DNA of 64,000 nucleotides from Arenibacter sp. F20364 (GTDB lineage Bacteria > Bacteroidota > Bacteroidia > Flavobacteriales > Flavobacteriaceae), in NCBI RefSeq assembly GCF_023015905.1, contig NZ_JALKBD010000003.1:124001-188000 (forward strand), given 5' to 3'. Position numbers and translations under genes: made by a program. A model generated the notes under the pieces. The model did no database searches. It was given only the letters and a program-made list of their open reading frames with translations, and had not been told where the DNA came from. Shown here piece after piece: positions 24,888-34,563 of the stretch (its first letter is position 1; the number at the start of each line of letters is the position of its first letter).

Positions 24888-26993
24888 CTATCTTACAAAG
24901 GCATTGGCCATTCCGCCATCTACATTGATAATGTTACCTGTTGATTTATCCAATACAGCCACTAAGGCATATACACCATTAGCAATATCTTCGGGATATA
25001 TGATTTCGTTTAAGAGATTTCTTTTGGCGTAATGTGCTGGCAGTTCATCTACGGTAATTCCGTAGGCCTTGGCCCTACCTTCTGCCCATTCACCTTCCCA
25101 AATCTTACTGCCGACTATCACTCCGTCGGGGTTTACTGTGTTCACACGGATCTTGTCCCCGCCCAATTCGGCGGCCAATAAACGGGCCATATGTTGCTGC
25201 GCGGCCTTTGCCGTTCCATATCCTACATTGTTTGGGCCTGAAACTAGACCGTTCTTACTAGCTATACTTATAAAGTCCCCTCCCAGACCTTGTTGGCGCA
25301 TAATCGCCACTACTTGCTTGGCCAGTTCAAATTGTCCTTTCACCAAAACTTCCTGCAATATGTCCCAATCCTTTTCCGTGGTCTCTCCCAGGGGTTTGGA
25401 AATTGCCAAACCGGCACTGTGTACCACTATATCCACTCCACCGAACTCAAGACAAGCTTTTTTATAGGCCTCGGCAATAGATGCGCTTTTGGTGACATCA
25501 CAAACAGCATAACTAGCCGTATCCGATTTGTAAGTGCCTACGGCTTCTATTAACCGATCCTCGGCAATATCGGTCAATACCACATTGGCACCTTCCACAG
25601 CCAATTTGTCGGCAATTGCCTTACCTATACCGCCACCTGCTCCGGTAACCAAAGCTACTTTTCGGGATAAGGGCTGTTCTTTCGGCATACGTTGCAATTT
25701 GGCCTCTTCTAGCAACCAATATTCAATATCAAAGGCTTCCTGTCTTGGCAAAGAGGTATATTCGGTAATGGCCTCCGCACCCCTCATTACGTTAATGGCA
25801 TTGATATAAAATTCACTTGCTACCCTAGTGGTCTGTTTGTTTTTGGCAAAACTGAACATTCCTACCCCAGGGTAGATAATAATTACAGGATTAGGGTCGC
25901 GCATTGCAGGACTATTATCCCGTTTACAGGTATCGTAATATTTTTTGTATTCGTTTCTGTAAGCCTCAAAGGCAGGTTTCAATTTGCTCAGTACGGCCTC
26001 ATTATTGGTGATATCCTCATTCTTATCCAGCTCCAGAACCAAAGGCTGGATCTTTGTTCTTAGAAAATGATCTGGACAAGAGGTACCCATTGGGGCCAAA
26101 CGTGCCAAATCATTACTGTTGATATATTCCATGACCACTTCACTATCAGTAAAATGACCGATCATTCTATTCTCGGAAGAACAAAGCCCTCTTAGCAGAG
26201 GCATTAATTGAGAGGCTTTTTCAACGCGTTCCGCTTGGGGCAGACTATCCAATTTTTGCCCACCAAAAACGCTTCCTTTTTCTTCAATTTTTTTTGCAAT
26301 ATACTCCGAGGCCGTTTCAATCACTTCCAAGCTATTGATATAACATTCATAGGAAGTATCGCCCCAGGTAAAAAGTCCGTGGCTCCCCAAAACTATTCCC
26401 CTTATTCCAGGATTATCGTTCAGACATTTTTCCAATTGCAGGCCTAGGTCAAAGCCCGGTCTTTGCCATGGCACCCAACCCATGGTATCACCCCAAATTT
26501 CTTTGGTAACCTTTTCGCTATCCTTGGCCGCGGCAACCGCTATTAGGGCATCAGGATGCAAATGGTCAATATGTTTAAAAGGAAGTAGGCCGTGCAAAGG
26601 GGTGTCAATGGAGGGTGCCTTACTATCCAAGTCGTAGATACAGTGTTCGAAAAGGCCTACCATTCGGTCCTCATCAGCAAGACCGCCATAGACGTTTTTC
26701 AAATTTCTTAATCTTTCGGTGTAAAGACCTGCTATTCCAGCCTTGTTCAATGTACCAATATCGCCCCCGGAACCCTTGATCCACATTACCTCTACCTCTT
26801 CATTGGTCAGTGGATCCTTTTCCATGGTCTTGCAACTAGTATTTCCTCCTCCGTAATTGGTAATACGTAGATCCGCTCCCAGGATATTGGACCTATATAA
26901 AAACAGCTCTACCTGATCGTCCCCTAATTGATTGGCCTTATTCTCCTCCCAGAGATAATTAACATATTTGAAATTCTTTACCGATTGATTCAT
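24888..26993 (-). CDS. rhaD: Bifunctional rhamnulose-1-phosphate aldolase / lactaldehyde dehydrogenase
   Basis: A 701-residue fusion starting at the ATG at 26993; the frame continues 28 codons upstream without support. The N-terminal half is a class II aldolase: 'ITNYGGGNTSCK' binds phosphate and 'HIDHLHPD' near residue 145 holds the zinc ligands. The C-terminal 260 residues are a short-chain dehydrogenase with 'ALVTGAGGGIGKAIA' (NAD-binding) and the catalytic 'YGTAKAAQQ' (Tyr-x3-Lys). It cleaves rhamnulose-1-phosphate to dihydroxyacetone phosphate and L-lactaldehyde, and the second domain probably oxidises or reduces the lactaldehyde. It is the first gene of the operon, divergent from the GntR gene. 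Confidence 0.92.
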   Translation of the reverse strand: MNQSVKNFKYVNYLWEENKANQLGDDQVELFLYRSNILGADLRITNYGGGNTSCKTMEKDPLTNEEVEVMWIKGSGGDIGTLNKAGIAGLYTERLRNLKNVYGGLADEDRMVGLFEHCIYDLDSKAPSIDTPLHGLLPFKHIDHLHPDALIAVAAAKDSEKVTKEIWGDTMGWVPWQRPGFDLGLQLEKCLNDNPGIRGIVLGSHGLFTWGDTSYECYINSLEVIETASEYIAKKIEEKGSVFGGQKLDSLPQAERVEKASQLMPLLRGLCSSENRMIGHFTDSEVVMEYINSNDLARLAPMGTSCPDHFLRTKIQPLVLELDKNEDITNNEAVLSKLKPAFEAYRNEYKKYYDTCKRDNSPAMRDPNPVIIIYPGVGMFSFAKNKQTTRVASEFYINAINVMRGAEAITEYTSLPRQEAFDIEYWLLEEAKLQRMPKEQPLSRKVALVTGAGGGIGKAIADKLAVEGANVVLTDIAEDRLIEAVGTYKSDTASYAVCDVTKSASIAEAYKKACLEFGGVDIVVHSAGLAISKPLGETTEKDWDILQEVLVKGQFELAKQVVAIMRQQGLGGDFISIASKNGLVSGPNNVGYGTAKAAQQHMARLLAAELGGDKIRVNTVNPDGVIVGSKIWEGEWAEGRAKAYGITVDELPAHYAKRNLLNEIIYPEDIANGVYALVAVLDKSTGNIINVDGGMANAFVR

Positions 26994-27123
26994 TTTTAAT
27001 AGCTTGATAATTTTTATATTCGCTAAAGTATAATAGTGCCCTCGTGTTTCCATCCTGCACTGTACTGTAAAAAGCAATTTTTTTTATTTTATTTATTATT
27101 GTTGTGCAAGTAGGGGCTTAGGT

Positions 27124-27139
27124 AGGTCATGACAGGTCA
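27124..27139. promoter_or_regulatory. Candidate operator between rhaD and the GntR gene
   Basis: Two AGGTCA copies (27124-27129 and 27134-27139) are spaced 10 bp, and the central gtcatgac is palindromic. It is in the 220-bp divergent gap, so it is a reasonable site for the GntR-type regulator. This is inference from symmetry alone. Confidence 0.3.
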
Positions 27140-27213
27140 ATTTAATGAAATTAACGTTGCCTGCGATGAAATAAAAGTGGTAATCTCAGTTTATTATTCC
27201 AATATTAGCAATT

Positions 27214-28254
27214 ATGTACAAGTATTTAAAGATCGACGATAATTCTCGGATTCCTAAGTATAGACAGATAGTAGATTCCATTATCACAAATATTTCCAAT
27301 GGGAATTTGAAAATTGACGACAAAATCCCCTCCATAAATAGTTTTAGCGAAGAATATATTCTTTCCCGTGATACTGTTGAAAAAGCATATCAGATTTTGA
27401 AGGAGCGGAAAATTATTACCTCTATACGTGGAAAGGGGTATTATATTACTAGAACAAAACTGATATCCAAAGTCAACATTCTTTTTCTTGTTAATAAGCT
27501 AAGCGCCTATAAAATGCGTATTTACAATTCGTTTATTAATTCTATAGGAGGCAACTCCCATACGGACCTTCATATTTACCATTGTGACAATTCATTGTTC
27601 TTAAATATGATAGAGAAGAATATACAGGCGTACGATTATTACATCATTATGCCACATTTTAAGACTGATGATCTTAAGCATGTCAGTTATACTGAAGAGG
27701 CGGTCAAAGCAATAAATAGCATACCTAAGGATAAACTTATTGTAATGGACAACAATAATCTTCAAATTGAAGGTAATATCATTGAAATCTATCAAGATTT
27801 TGAGAATGATATCTACAATGCCTTAAAAGAAGGTTTGTCAAAGATATCCAAGTATGCGAAGTTGATTTTGGTGTATCCGGAGAATTCAGTTTATCCTTAC
27901 CCAAGAAGAATTTTGCACGGGTTTCGTAAGTTTTGTGTAGAATTCAGAATCGACTTCGAGATTATCAATGAAGTATACGACGATATTATCCTAAAGAAGG
28001 GGGACCTTTTTATCACCATAGAGGAAACGGATTTGGTGAATTTGGTAAATCAAATCAGGGAAAAGGAGTTTATTTTGGGCGTGGAGATAGGGGTAATTTC
28101 CTATAACGATACCCCGCTAAAAGAGTTGTTGGGCATTACCTGTATTTCGACCGACTTCAAGGCCATGGGCGAAACGGCAGCGCGAATGATCCTGGACAAA
28201 CAAAAGGGTAAAGTTAAAAATCCCTTTAATTTTATAGATCGGAATTCCATCTAG
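27214..28254 (+). CDS. GntR-type regulator with sugar-binding domain, likely rhamnose regulator
   Basis: A 346-residue regulator. Residues 10-75 are a GntR winged helix ('PKYRQIVDSIITNISNGNLK', 'LSRDTVEKAYQILKERKIIT', 'IRGKGYYI'). Residues 85-340 look like a LacI/periplasmic-binding-protein-type ligand domain ('YYIIMPHF', 'LILVYPENS', 'GVISYNDTPLKELLGITCIS'). This arrangement is common in Bacteroidetes sugar regulons. It is transcribed divergently from the rhamnose operon with a 220-bp gap, so it probably senses rhamnose or a catabolic intermediate. Confidence 0.88.
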   Translation: MYKYLKIDDNSRIPKYRQIVDSIITNISNGNLKIDDKIPSINSFSEEYILSRDTVEKAYQILKERKIITSIRGKGYYITRTKLISKVNILFLVNKLSAYKMRIYNSFINSIGGNSHTDLHIYHCDNSLFLNMIEKNIQAYDYYIIMPHFKTDDLKHVSYTEEAVKAINSIPKDKLIVMDNNNLQIEGNIIEIYQDFENDIYNALKEGLSKISKYAKLILVYPENSVYPYPRRILHGFRKFCVEFRIDFEIINEVYDDIILKKGDLFITIEETDLVNLVNQIREKEFILGVEIGVISYNDTPLKELLGITCISTDFKAMGETAARMILDKQKGKVKNPFNFIDRNSI

Positions 28255-28353
28255 GAATCGCAACCAAGTTTCTTACCCATATCCTCACATTTATTGATGA
28301 CCAAACCTAGATATAATGAGCCAACTACCTATTAAATTGACAATTAAATAACT

Positions 28354-31300
28354 TTACTCCTTAAGTATCCACTCCACACTATTCCTCAATATGGTTTTAT
28401 ATGCTTTATGTTCATGCGCCCGTTCATCGTGACCTAAGGTATTACCGACAATTTTTGCCTTGGGATGTTTTACGATCCAAACTGTGGGATATTCTTCCCC
28501 TGATTTCAAACCTCTACTTACTGCCAACACTTCTATCTCTGCACCGGGATCCTTCTTCCATCGGTACAATTCATCCACGATCCTAAATTTAGAGGGTACC
28601 CCTTTCATTAAAGGATGATCGGGTTTTACCACCCGAACCTCAAATTCTTGAAGATCTTCATGGGATCTTGATCCCCCTCCTACAAGTGTTTTGTTATATT
28701 CCGGCCAATCTTCCCAATTGTACCAAGTACTGGGATGGAAAATGAGCATGTTCATTTTACCCGAGTTTACCCGGGACATAATAGTATTTCTGGTGTTTTT
28801 GTCCAAAGGCTTGTTATTGCTCAATAAAAGCACCTCCGTAGTTGGGAGCAAGGTTCCCAATTCCCGGGAATTTTCTGAATAGATAACGGTGTTCCCACCC
28901 CCGTCACTTAGGATTTCACCATCAGCAATTCCAAAAAATTTGAGGAAGTCATGGGAGCCTCCCCCACCCATTACTGAGATTTTTGCGGCATTTTCATTTT
29001 CAGAAATATAGGATCCAGGGGCGGTCACTATAATTTCCCCTTGCATCATGCGCCAATGTCCTGGAAAGGTACAGACATAGGGATAAATGCCTGGAGTGTC
29101 CGGGAGTTTAATTACTACTGATCCGGTAACACCTGGTGTCAACATATCCGTTGATCCCAAGACGTATCTTGATTTGGGTATGTACCCCATTTTTTCCGCT
29201 TCCGGATTCTTTAAAAACCCGTCTACCATAGCCCCGAAAGTATCCAAACTACCAGGTTGAATGACCACCAAATTATGGGACATCTGGTCCTTATTGTTCA
29301 AGACTATTTCTACCGTCTGACCCGCTGTGGCATGCAGTGTTTTCTTATCATAGGCCATTTCCTGGTTAACGGTATTGAGGACAAAGGTAACATCGGCCTT
29401 TATTTTTCCAACCTTTCCTATTCCCAGATCAATATGTTGGTTTCCTCCTGTGTTTACACAATGAACTGCAATAAGATTTTTACCTTTTTTAAACAATTGT
29501 CCCTTTTCACTTTCGAGCTTTATATATTTATAGGTTTCGGTGGAACCGGCTTCGGCAATTAAAAGTTGCCCATTCACAAAAACTTCATAATCGTCATCAT
29601 GTGCAATTTTTAAAACAGGTTCGTCAATCTCATCTGTTATGACCACTTCTTGCCTCATCCAGATATCAGAGCCACTCCATGAGGTATTTACCTCTTTCAT
29701 ATTATCGCCTCCAAACTTTGCAGCACCCGTTTTCCATGAAGAGTCATTGAACTCGGACTTTGCCCAGTTGTCGGCAGGCTTGTCCGTAGTATACTTCCAT
29801 TTGGATTTTTTTTCCTCTGCCGATGGCACCATCATAACTACGGAAGAGGGGTCTACGGTTTCAAAGTTAGATTCCCTAAAATAAATCTTCATAGCGGCAT
29901 TGAGCCATTTATCGGAGGTACTGCTTTCGTCCTGCGATAATTTTTCTATCTCCGAATATAGTGCATTGGATTCCGGTAACTCCCCTGCACGTAAGGCCGC
30001 TGCCAGCTTTATATGTAGATCGGCACTATTTAATAGTCCTGATTGTGCCAGGCTTTCACTGCTTTCCTTTGTTGAAGGCAATAAAGTCAGGGCCGCACGT
30101 TTTACGGCATAGGAACCACTGTTCAATGCGCCAACAGCAACTTGGTTGGCTTCGGCATTGGAGCCATTTAGTGCTCCCAATCCCTTCAAGGTCCACAGGG
30201 CATGCAAAGCGGGGGCATTTAGGCCGCTTTTGTCAATATTACTATTGTCCCCAGCCATTGTGATCAAGTCTGGTATTAGGGATACTATCTTGTTTTCTAC
30301 AATCAAACGCTGGGCTGTAGTCCTCCAAAACATATTATCACTTTCAAGGGCCTCCAATAATTCTTGATCATCGTTGGCGTTCAAAGAGGTGATATCCGAA
30401 TCATCCCCATCTTCATGGGTAATAATATAAATTCTGCCATGTCCATAGTCCCTCAGCTGGTTCTTATGGGCATTTCCTTCACCCTTGTCGGCATTCCAAA
30501 TTTGATTGTCCATGCCACGTTTATCGGGGTTATGCTGAATCACTGGATTGTACCAATCGGCAACCCAAATATTTCCATCCGGACCAGTCTCTGCAAAAAC
30601 AGGCGCGGTCCAGGCATCGGTACTGGCAAAAATATTTCCACCGTCGACCTCCTTATACCCTGCCCCATCCCTAACTATTTTTGCAATGTGCACCAAATGT
30701 CCGGTAGGTTCGCAAACGTACATCTGATTTTGGTAGGCCTCGGGATAATTTCGCGCGGTATAAAAATTGGCTCCTGCAGCTGCGGTATAACCACCACGCA
30801 CATCTACCTGCTGCAACGGAATGGTATCTACAGGGGTAATTTCATAGTGCCCCTGGATGAAGTCGGCATTTACGGACCATGACGGTAGTTTATTTAAATA
30901 ATCGTAATGTTTTAAAGGTATCCCAACATAACAACAGTGGTTATTATTGGCCGTAGATCCAAATATTTCAAAATTCTCGTTAAAACCAAGCCCCCAAGTA
31001 TTGTTGTTGAATTGCCCTACAGGTTCAAAATAGGAACCATCCTTGGCAAATTTGTAGACGCCCATCTTAAATTCTACAGGCTTGCCCTGAAACTGATTTT
31101 CAAAGCCTGAATAACCAACGGAGCCCCAAATCATATTGTCCACACCATATCGTAGATTTGATGGTCCAGCATGTGTATCCCAAGTTCCGAATCCATCGAA
31201 AAGAACGGTACTTTTATCCATTTTGTCATCCCCATCGGCATCTTCCAAAAAGACCATATTTGGGGCCTGTGATACGATGGCACCTCCCTTGACCAAAGTA

Positions 31301-31698
31301 ATTCCGGTAGTCAAATTTTGCTCTGTAGCGAAATCGATAAAAGTATCCGCCATGCCATCACCATTGGTGTCCTCACAGATTGTAATTCTATCACCTCCAA
31401 CATCATTGTCAAGTCCATGTGGGTAATCCTGGGACTGTACCACCCAAAGTCTGCCTCTTTCGTCCCAAGTAAAAGCTATTGGGTTGATAATGTTGGGTTC
31501 CGCCGCATATAATTTAGCGCTAAAACCTTCAGGGAGCTGCACGTGCTTTTGGGAATCTTCGGGACTTAAAGGGATCTGGACCTTTGGGTTCTCTCCCGTA
31601 TAGGTCAAGGGCGGGGGTGGCTCTTTTTCCCCGGAACAGCTAGATAAAATGACCATTCCACAAAAGATTAATGAAATGTAACCCGTTATATTTTTCAT
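28354..31698 (-). CDS. Mosaic lipoprotein: propeller dehydrogenase-like, HEAT, jelly roll, cupredoxin, ThuA
   Basis: A 1114-residue exported lipoprotein with lipobox Cys at residue 21 (LSSCSG). Residues 50-440 form a beta-propeller of the PVC-type membrane-bound dehydrogenase / sorbosone dehydrogenase kind ('GFSAKLYAAEPNIINPIAFT', 'DTHAGPSNLRYG', 'WVADWYNP'). Residues 450-620 look like HEAT repeats. Residues 635-765 form a galactose-binding-like jelly roll. Residues 768-895 form a cupredoxin with a type 1 copper site: 'MSHNLVV' supplies one His, 'YVCTFPGHWRMM' supplies Cys, His and Met. Residues 905-1114 are a ThuA-like domain. Many relatives end in a cytochrome c CxxCH; here no CxxCH is present and copper may take its place. 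It probably oxidises or senses a sugar outside the inner membrane; substrate unknown. Confidence 0.75.
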   Translation of the reverse strand: MKNITGYISLIFCGMVILSSCSGEKEPPPPLTYTGENPKVQIPLSPEDSQKHVQLPEGFSAKLYAAEPNIINPIAFTWDERGRLWVVQSQDYPHGLDNDVGGDRITICEDTNGDGMADTFIDFATEQNLTTGITLVKGGAIVSQAPNMVFLEDADGDDKMDKSTVLFDGFGTWDTHAGPSNLRYGVDNMIWGSVGYSGFENQFQGKPVEFKMGVYKFAKDGSYFEPVGQFNNNTWGLGFNENFEIFGSTANNNHCCYVGIPLKHYDYLNKLPSWSVNADFIQGHYEITPVDTIPLQQVDVRGGYTAAAGANFYTARNYPEAYQNQMYVCEPTGHLVHIAKIVRDGAGYKEVDGGNIFASTDAWTAPVFAETGPDGNIWVADWYNPVIQHNPDKRGMDNQIWNADKGEGNAHKNQLRDYGHGRIYIITHEDGDDSDITSLNANDDQELLEALESDNMFWRTTAQRLIVENKIVSLIPDLITMAGDNSNIDKSGLNAPALHALWTLKGLGALNGSNAEANQVAVGALNSGSYAVKRAALTLLPSTKESSESLAQSGLLNSADLHIKLAAALRAGELPESNALYSEIEKLSQDESSTSDKWLNAAMKIYFRESNFETVDPSSVVMMVPSAEEKKSKWKYTTDKPADNWAKSEFNDSSWKTGAAKFGGDNMKEVNTSWSGSDIWMRQEVVITDEIDEPVLKIAHDDDYEVFVNGQLLIAEAGSTETYKYIKLESEKGQLFKKGKNLIAVHCVNTGGNQHIDLGIGKVGKIKADVTFVLNTVNQEMAYDKKTLHATAGQTVEIVLNNKDQMSHNLVVIQPGSLDTFGAMVDGFLKNPEAEKMGYIPKSRYVLGSTDMLTPGVTGSVVIKLPDTPGIYPYVCTFPGHWRMMQGEIIVTAPGSYISENENAAKISVMGGGGSHDFLKFFGIADGEILSDGGGNTVIYSENSRELGTLLPTTEVLLLSNNKPLDKNTRNTIMSRVNSGKMNMLIFHPSTWYNWEDWPEYNKTLVGGGSRSHEDLQEFEVRVVKPDHPLMKGVPSKFRIVDELYRWKKDPGAEIEVLAVSRGLKSGEEYPTVWIVKHPKAKIVGNTLGHDERAHEHKAYKTILRNSVEWILKE

Positions 31699-31774
31699 TC
31701 TCCTGATTTTAATTTTTTAGTTTTTCTTGTAACTTATTATAAAGTAGCTATTAATCCTTGTGTAAAATGTCCAG

Positions 31775-32185
31775 TTAGATCCGGGGACGATATTCAGAGT
31801 AAGGCTTATTCCCGCTTACGTCTACGGTTCCAGCTTCCCAACCTTCGGGTGGGGATAAGATGGCCAAGAATTCCAATTTCCCTTGTCCTGCGTTAAAGGT
31901 ACCATGGGCTACATTGGCCCCAATATAAACGGAGTCGCCCTCCTCCAATATCTGCATTTCATCTTCTATCCATTGTTCAGCCGTACCTTTTAAAACATAA
32001 AGAATTTCATTCATTTCTGGATGAACATGAAAATTATGCCCCCCTCCTTGGGGCATCACCACCTTTACCATATAGGAGTCGGCCTGTTTTATTATTTCGG
32101 GATGGTAATGCCAATGGTGCACCCGCCCAATGGCCTTTTCGAACATCTGGTCTTTTTCTTTGACAAATTTCCAATTCCTTTCCAT
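31775..32185 (-). CDS. Small cupin protein
   Basis: A 136-residue single-domain cupin. The first motif is 'GGHNFHVHPEMNEILYVLKG' (His-x-His...Glu) and the second is 'GANVAHGTFNAG' with the third His. These ligands hold a metal, so it could be an isomerase, dioxygenase or sensor of a sugar acid. It follows the TIM-barrel gene by 7 nt, so it is translationally linked to it. No specific substrate is claimed. Confidence 0.8.
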   Translation of the reverse strand: MERNWKFVKEKDQMFEKAIGRVHHWHYHPEIIKQADSYMVKVVMPQGGGHNFHVHPEMNEILYVLKGTAEQWIEDEMQILEEGDSVYIGANVAHGTFNAGQGKLEFLAILSPPEGWEAGTVDVSGNKPYSEYRPRI

Positions 32186-32192
32186 AACTGAC

Positions 32193-33053
32193 CTATAGGG
32201 TTAATGCCTTGAATTCTTTGGTAAGATTGGTCAATGATTGTTCTATCCCCATCCTTTCCAATGAAGAAGCGCCAACAAAGCCGTGTAGGCCGTTGCAATG
32301 TTCCAGCACATACTTTACATCTGCCGGGGTATTTATAGGTCCACCATGGGCCAGGAAGAAGGTATCGGGATTGGACTTCTTCACTGCATCAACAATTTTC
32401 TGTGTGCGTTCCAGGGCATCATCCATTGAGGCAGTGGCATTGGTAACCCCAATAGAACCTCCAACTGTTGTGCCTACATGTGCTATAATAGCGTCGGCAC
32501 CCACATCGGCCATTTGTACGGCCTCTTCCGGCTTACCCACATATACTACGGAGAACAGATCCATTTTGGTGGCCAAATTCACCATTTCCACTTCTTTTTG
32601 AAAACTCATTCCCGTTTCTTCCAGTACGTTTCTAAAGTGGCCATCAATAATGGAATGTGTTGGGAAATTGTTGACCCCTGAGAATCCCATATCCTTTACT
32701 TTACCCAAGAAGTGCCACATTCTTCTGCGTGGATCGCTACCATGGACCCCACATATAACAGGGATTTCCTCTACCACGGGAAGTACCTCAAACTCACCTA
32801 TTTCCATGGCCACCGCATTGGCATCCCCATAGGCCATCATCCCAGCGGTTGAACCGTGTCCGGACATTCTAAATCTACCTGAATTGTATATTATTATTAG
32901 ATCAGCCCCTCCTTTTTCAATGAATTTAGCACTGATCCCTGTACCAGCACCAGCAGCAATTATTGCTTTTTTTTCATTTACTACTGCTTGTAATCTATTT
33001 CTAACTTCTTGTTTTGTGTAAGGGTTTCCTTTCCCTGTCCATGGATTCGGCAT
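32193..33053 (-). CDS. PEP-hydrolase-like TIM-barrel protein
   Basis: A 286-residue soluble TIM barrel of the phosphoenolpyruvate hydrolase-like family (PEP_hydrolase; related to PEP mutase/isocitrate lyase). It begins 'AAGAGTGISAKFIEKGGADL' and shows 'IYNSGRFRMSGHGS', 'VICGVHGSDPRR', 'VGADAIIAHVGTTVGG' and 'FLAHGGPINTPAD'. Family members usually sit beside or are fused to a Tm-1-like ATP-binding protein (UPF0261). Here only a 3' remnant of such a gene is seen directly upstream (33125-33272). The actual reaction is not established. Confidence 0.82.
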   Translation of the reverse strand: MPNPWTGKGNPYTKQEVRNRLQAVVNEKKAIIAAGAGTGISAKFIEKGGADLIIIYNSGRFRMSGHGSTAGMMAYGDANAVAMEIGEFEVLPVVEEIPVICGVHGSDPRRRMWHFLGKVKDMGFSGVNNFPTHSIIDGHFRNVLEETGMSFQKEVEMVNLATKMDLFSVVYVGKPEEAVQMADVGADAIIAHVGTTVGGSIGVTNATASMDDALERTQKIVDAVKKSNPDTFFLAHGGPINTPADVKYVLEHCNGLHGFVGASSLERMGIEQSLTNLTKEFKALTL

Positions 33054-33124
33054 AATTGCTTATTTAGATTAATTTCTTTTTTAATTTTTGATTGCTGCAC
33101 TACAAATTAGTTATCTGAAAAGTC

Positions 33125-33272
33125 CTATTTTTTGATTATATCCATTAAGGATTTCTTGACTTGTATTGCAAATTCTTCTGTATTTATATTGGACTCAATT
33201 TCGATTACCTTTATATTTTTATTTGTGTTCCTTTTTATGGAATTGAATAACTCCTTGTAATGATTTATTGAT
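33125..33272 (-). pseudogene. 3' remnant of a Tm-1-like ATP-binding (UPF0261) gene
   Basis: On the minus strand this stretch reads about 48 codons to a TAG at 33127-33125, with no start of its own. It reads like the C-terminus of a protein: 'KELFNSIKRN', then 'IKVIEIESNINTEEFAIQVK', then 'KSLMDIIKK'. The 'vIEidshINdpeFA' pattern is how I recall UPF0261 proteins ending. The position just before the PEP-hydrolase-like gene is where that partner usually lies. Upstream the frame is closed, and 42 nt further is the glycerate kinase stop, so the rest of the gene is gone. The family call is from recalled motifs. Confidence 0.45.
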
Positions 33273-33314
33273 TAATTCCACACCCATTGCAATTCCCTTC
33301 AAATTCTTTGGCTC

Positions 33315-34454
33315 TTAAGCTTTATGAAAACATTTTATAGTCAACATTATATTTTTGGAACAGTCCTGTAATAGTAAAGGGGCCTGGTCTATCGCCTCCT
33401 TTAGCTCCATAGGTTTATTTACAATAGAGTATACCGCGCTTACTCCTATACTGTATATATCTTCGATACCCTCTCCAATTTTTCCGGTTACTACTATCAC
33501 CGGCACTTCGTACTTTTTTGCCATTGAAGCAATGCCAGATATTGTTTTGCCATGAAGCGTTTGCTCATCTATCTTTCCTTCACCGGTAAAGACTAGGTCG
33601 GCCTGTTTTATAATTTCCTCTATTCTTAAGGTCTGAAGTATTAATTCTATTCCGTTTACCAGTTCTCCATTTAAAAAAGCCATTAATCCCGCACCTGTGC
33701 CACCGGCTGCTCCTGCTCCAGGAATGGAAGATATGTCTATATCAAGGGTAGACTTAATTGTTTTGGCATAATGGGCCAGGTTGCTATCCAAAAATTCCAA
33801 ATCTTTCCTACTCCCGCCTTTTTGACCACCATAGACCATGGATGCACCATGCACACCTGTAAGGGGATTGGAAACATCACAGGCCACGATCACCTCACAA
33901 TTTTGAATCCTCTTGTCAAAATTGGTCAGGTCTATCCTGTATAACTCATTTAAACTCCCACCACCCTCTTTAATTTCCTCTCCCTTATCGTTCATAAATT
34001 TGGCGCCCAATGCCCTGACCATTCCAGCGCCACCATCGTTGGTAGCACTACCGCCAATGCCGATAATGATCTTAGTACAGCCTTGATTAAGGGCATCCTG
34101 AATTAATTGTCCCGTACCAAATGTTGTGGATAGTAAAGGGTTCTTTTCCTGCTCCATTAACAATTCCAAACCAGAAGCCTTGGCCATCTCGATAACAGCT
34201 GTTTTATTATCGTCTAATATTCCGTATTCGGCCGTTATTGGCCTCATGAGTGGATCCATTACAGTAACAGAAAGCCTATGGCCACCAACTCCGTTCAAAA
34301 GTGTTTCAAGTACTCCTTCCCCACCATCCGAAATAGGAATTTCATGAATTGTTGCAGCAGGCAATACCTTACGGACTCCTATGGCAATATTTGCCGCCAC
34401 TTCTCGGGCCGATAAGCATTCCTTGAAGGAATCTGGGGCAATAACTATATTCAT
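33315..34454 (-). CDS. Glycerate kinase
   Basis: A 379-residue kinase of the GarK/GlxK family that phosphorylates D-glycerate to 2-phosphoglycerate. Typical segments are 'IAPDSFKECLSAREVAANIA' at the N-terminus, 'IPISDGGEGVLETLL', 'IGIGGSATNDGGAGM' near residue 127 and 'LVFTGEGKIDEQTLHGK' near residue 290. Length is standard. With the 2-hydroxyacid dehydrogenase and the HpcH-type aldolase at 41467-43284 it could complete a route from acid sugars through tartronate semialdehyde or hydroxypyruvate to glycolysis. Confidence 0.94.
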   Translation of the reverse strand: MNIVIAPDSFKECLSAREVAANIAIGVRKVLPAATIHEIPISDGGEGVLETLLNGVGGHRLSVTVMDPLMRPITAEYGILDDNKTAVIEMAKASGLELLMEQEKNPLLSTTFGTGQLIQDALNQGCTKIIIGIGGSATNDGGAGMVRALGAKFMNDKGEEIKEGGGSLNELYRIDLTNFDKRIQNCEVIVACDVSNPLTGVHGASMVYGGQKGGSRKDLEFLDSNLAHYAKTIKSTLDIDISSIPGAGAAGGTGAGLMAFLNGELVNGIELILQTLRIEEIIKQADLVFTGEGKIDEQTLHGKTISGIASMAKKYEVPVIVVTGKIGEGIEDIYSIGVSAVYSIVNKPMELKEAIDQAPLLLQDCSKNIMLTIKCFHKA

Positions 34455-34563
34455 TTATAGTGGTTTGGTCTGGTTATTTTTTTGACTTGTTATTACATTC
34501 GATTAAAATACAAAATAATCCGTCGCTAATAATTTAATCTATTTTAAGAAGGGTAATGTCTTG

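Noticed and set aside
30364-30882. A 172-codon plus-strand frame opposite the mosaic lipoprotein
   Set aside because: Hydrophobic, no domain, and antisense to conserved propeller sequence.
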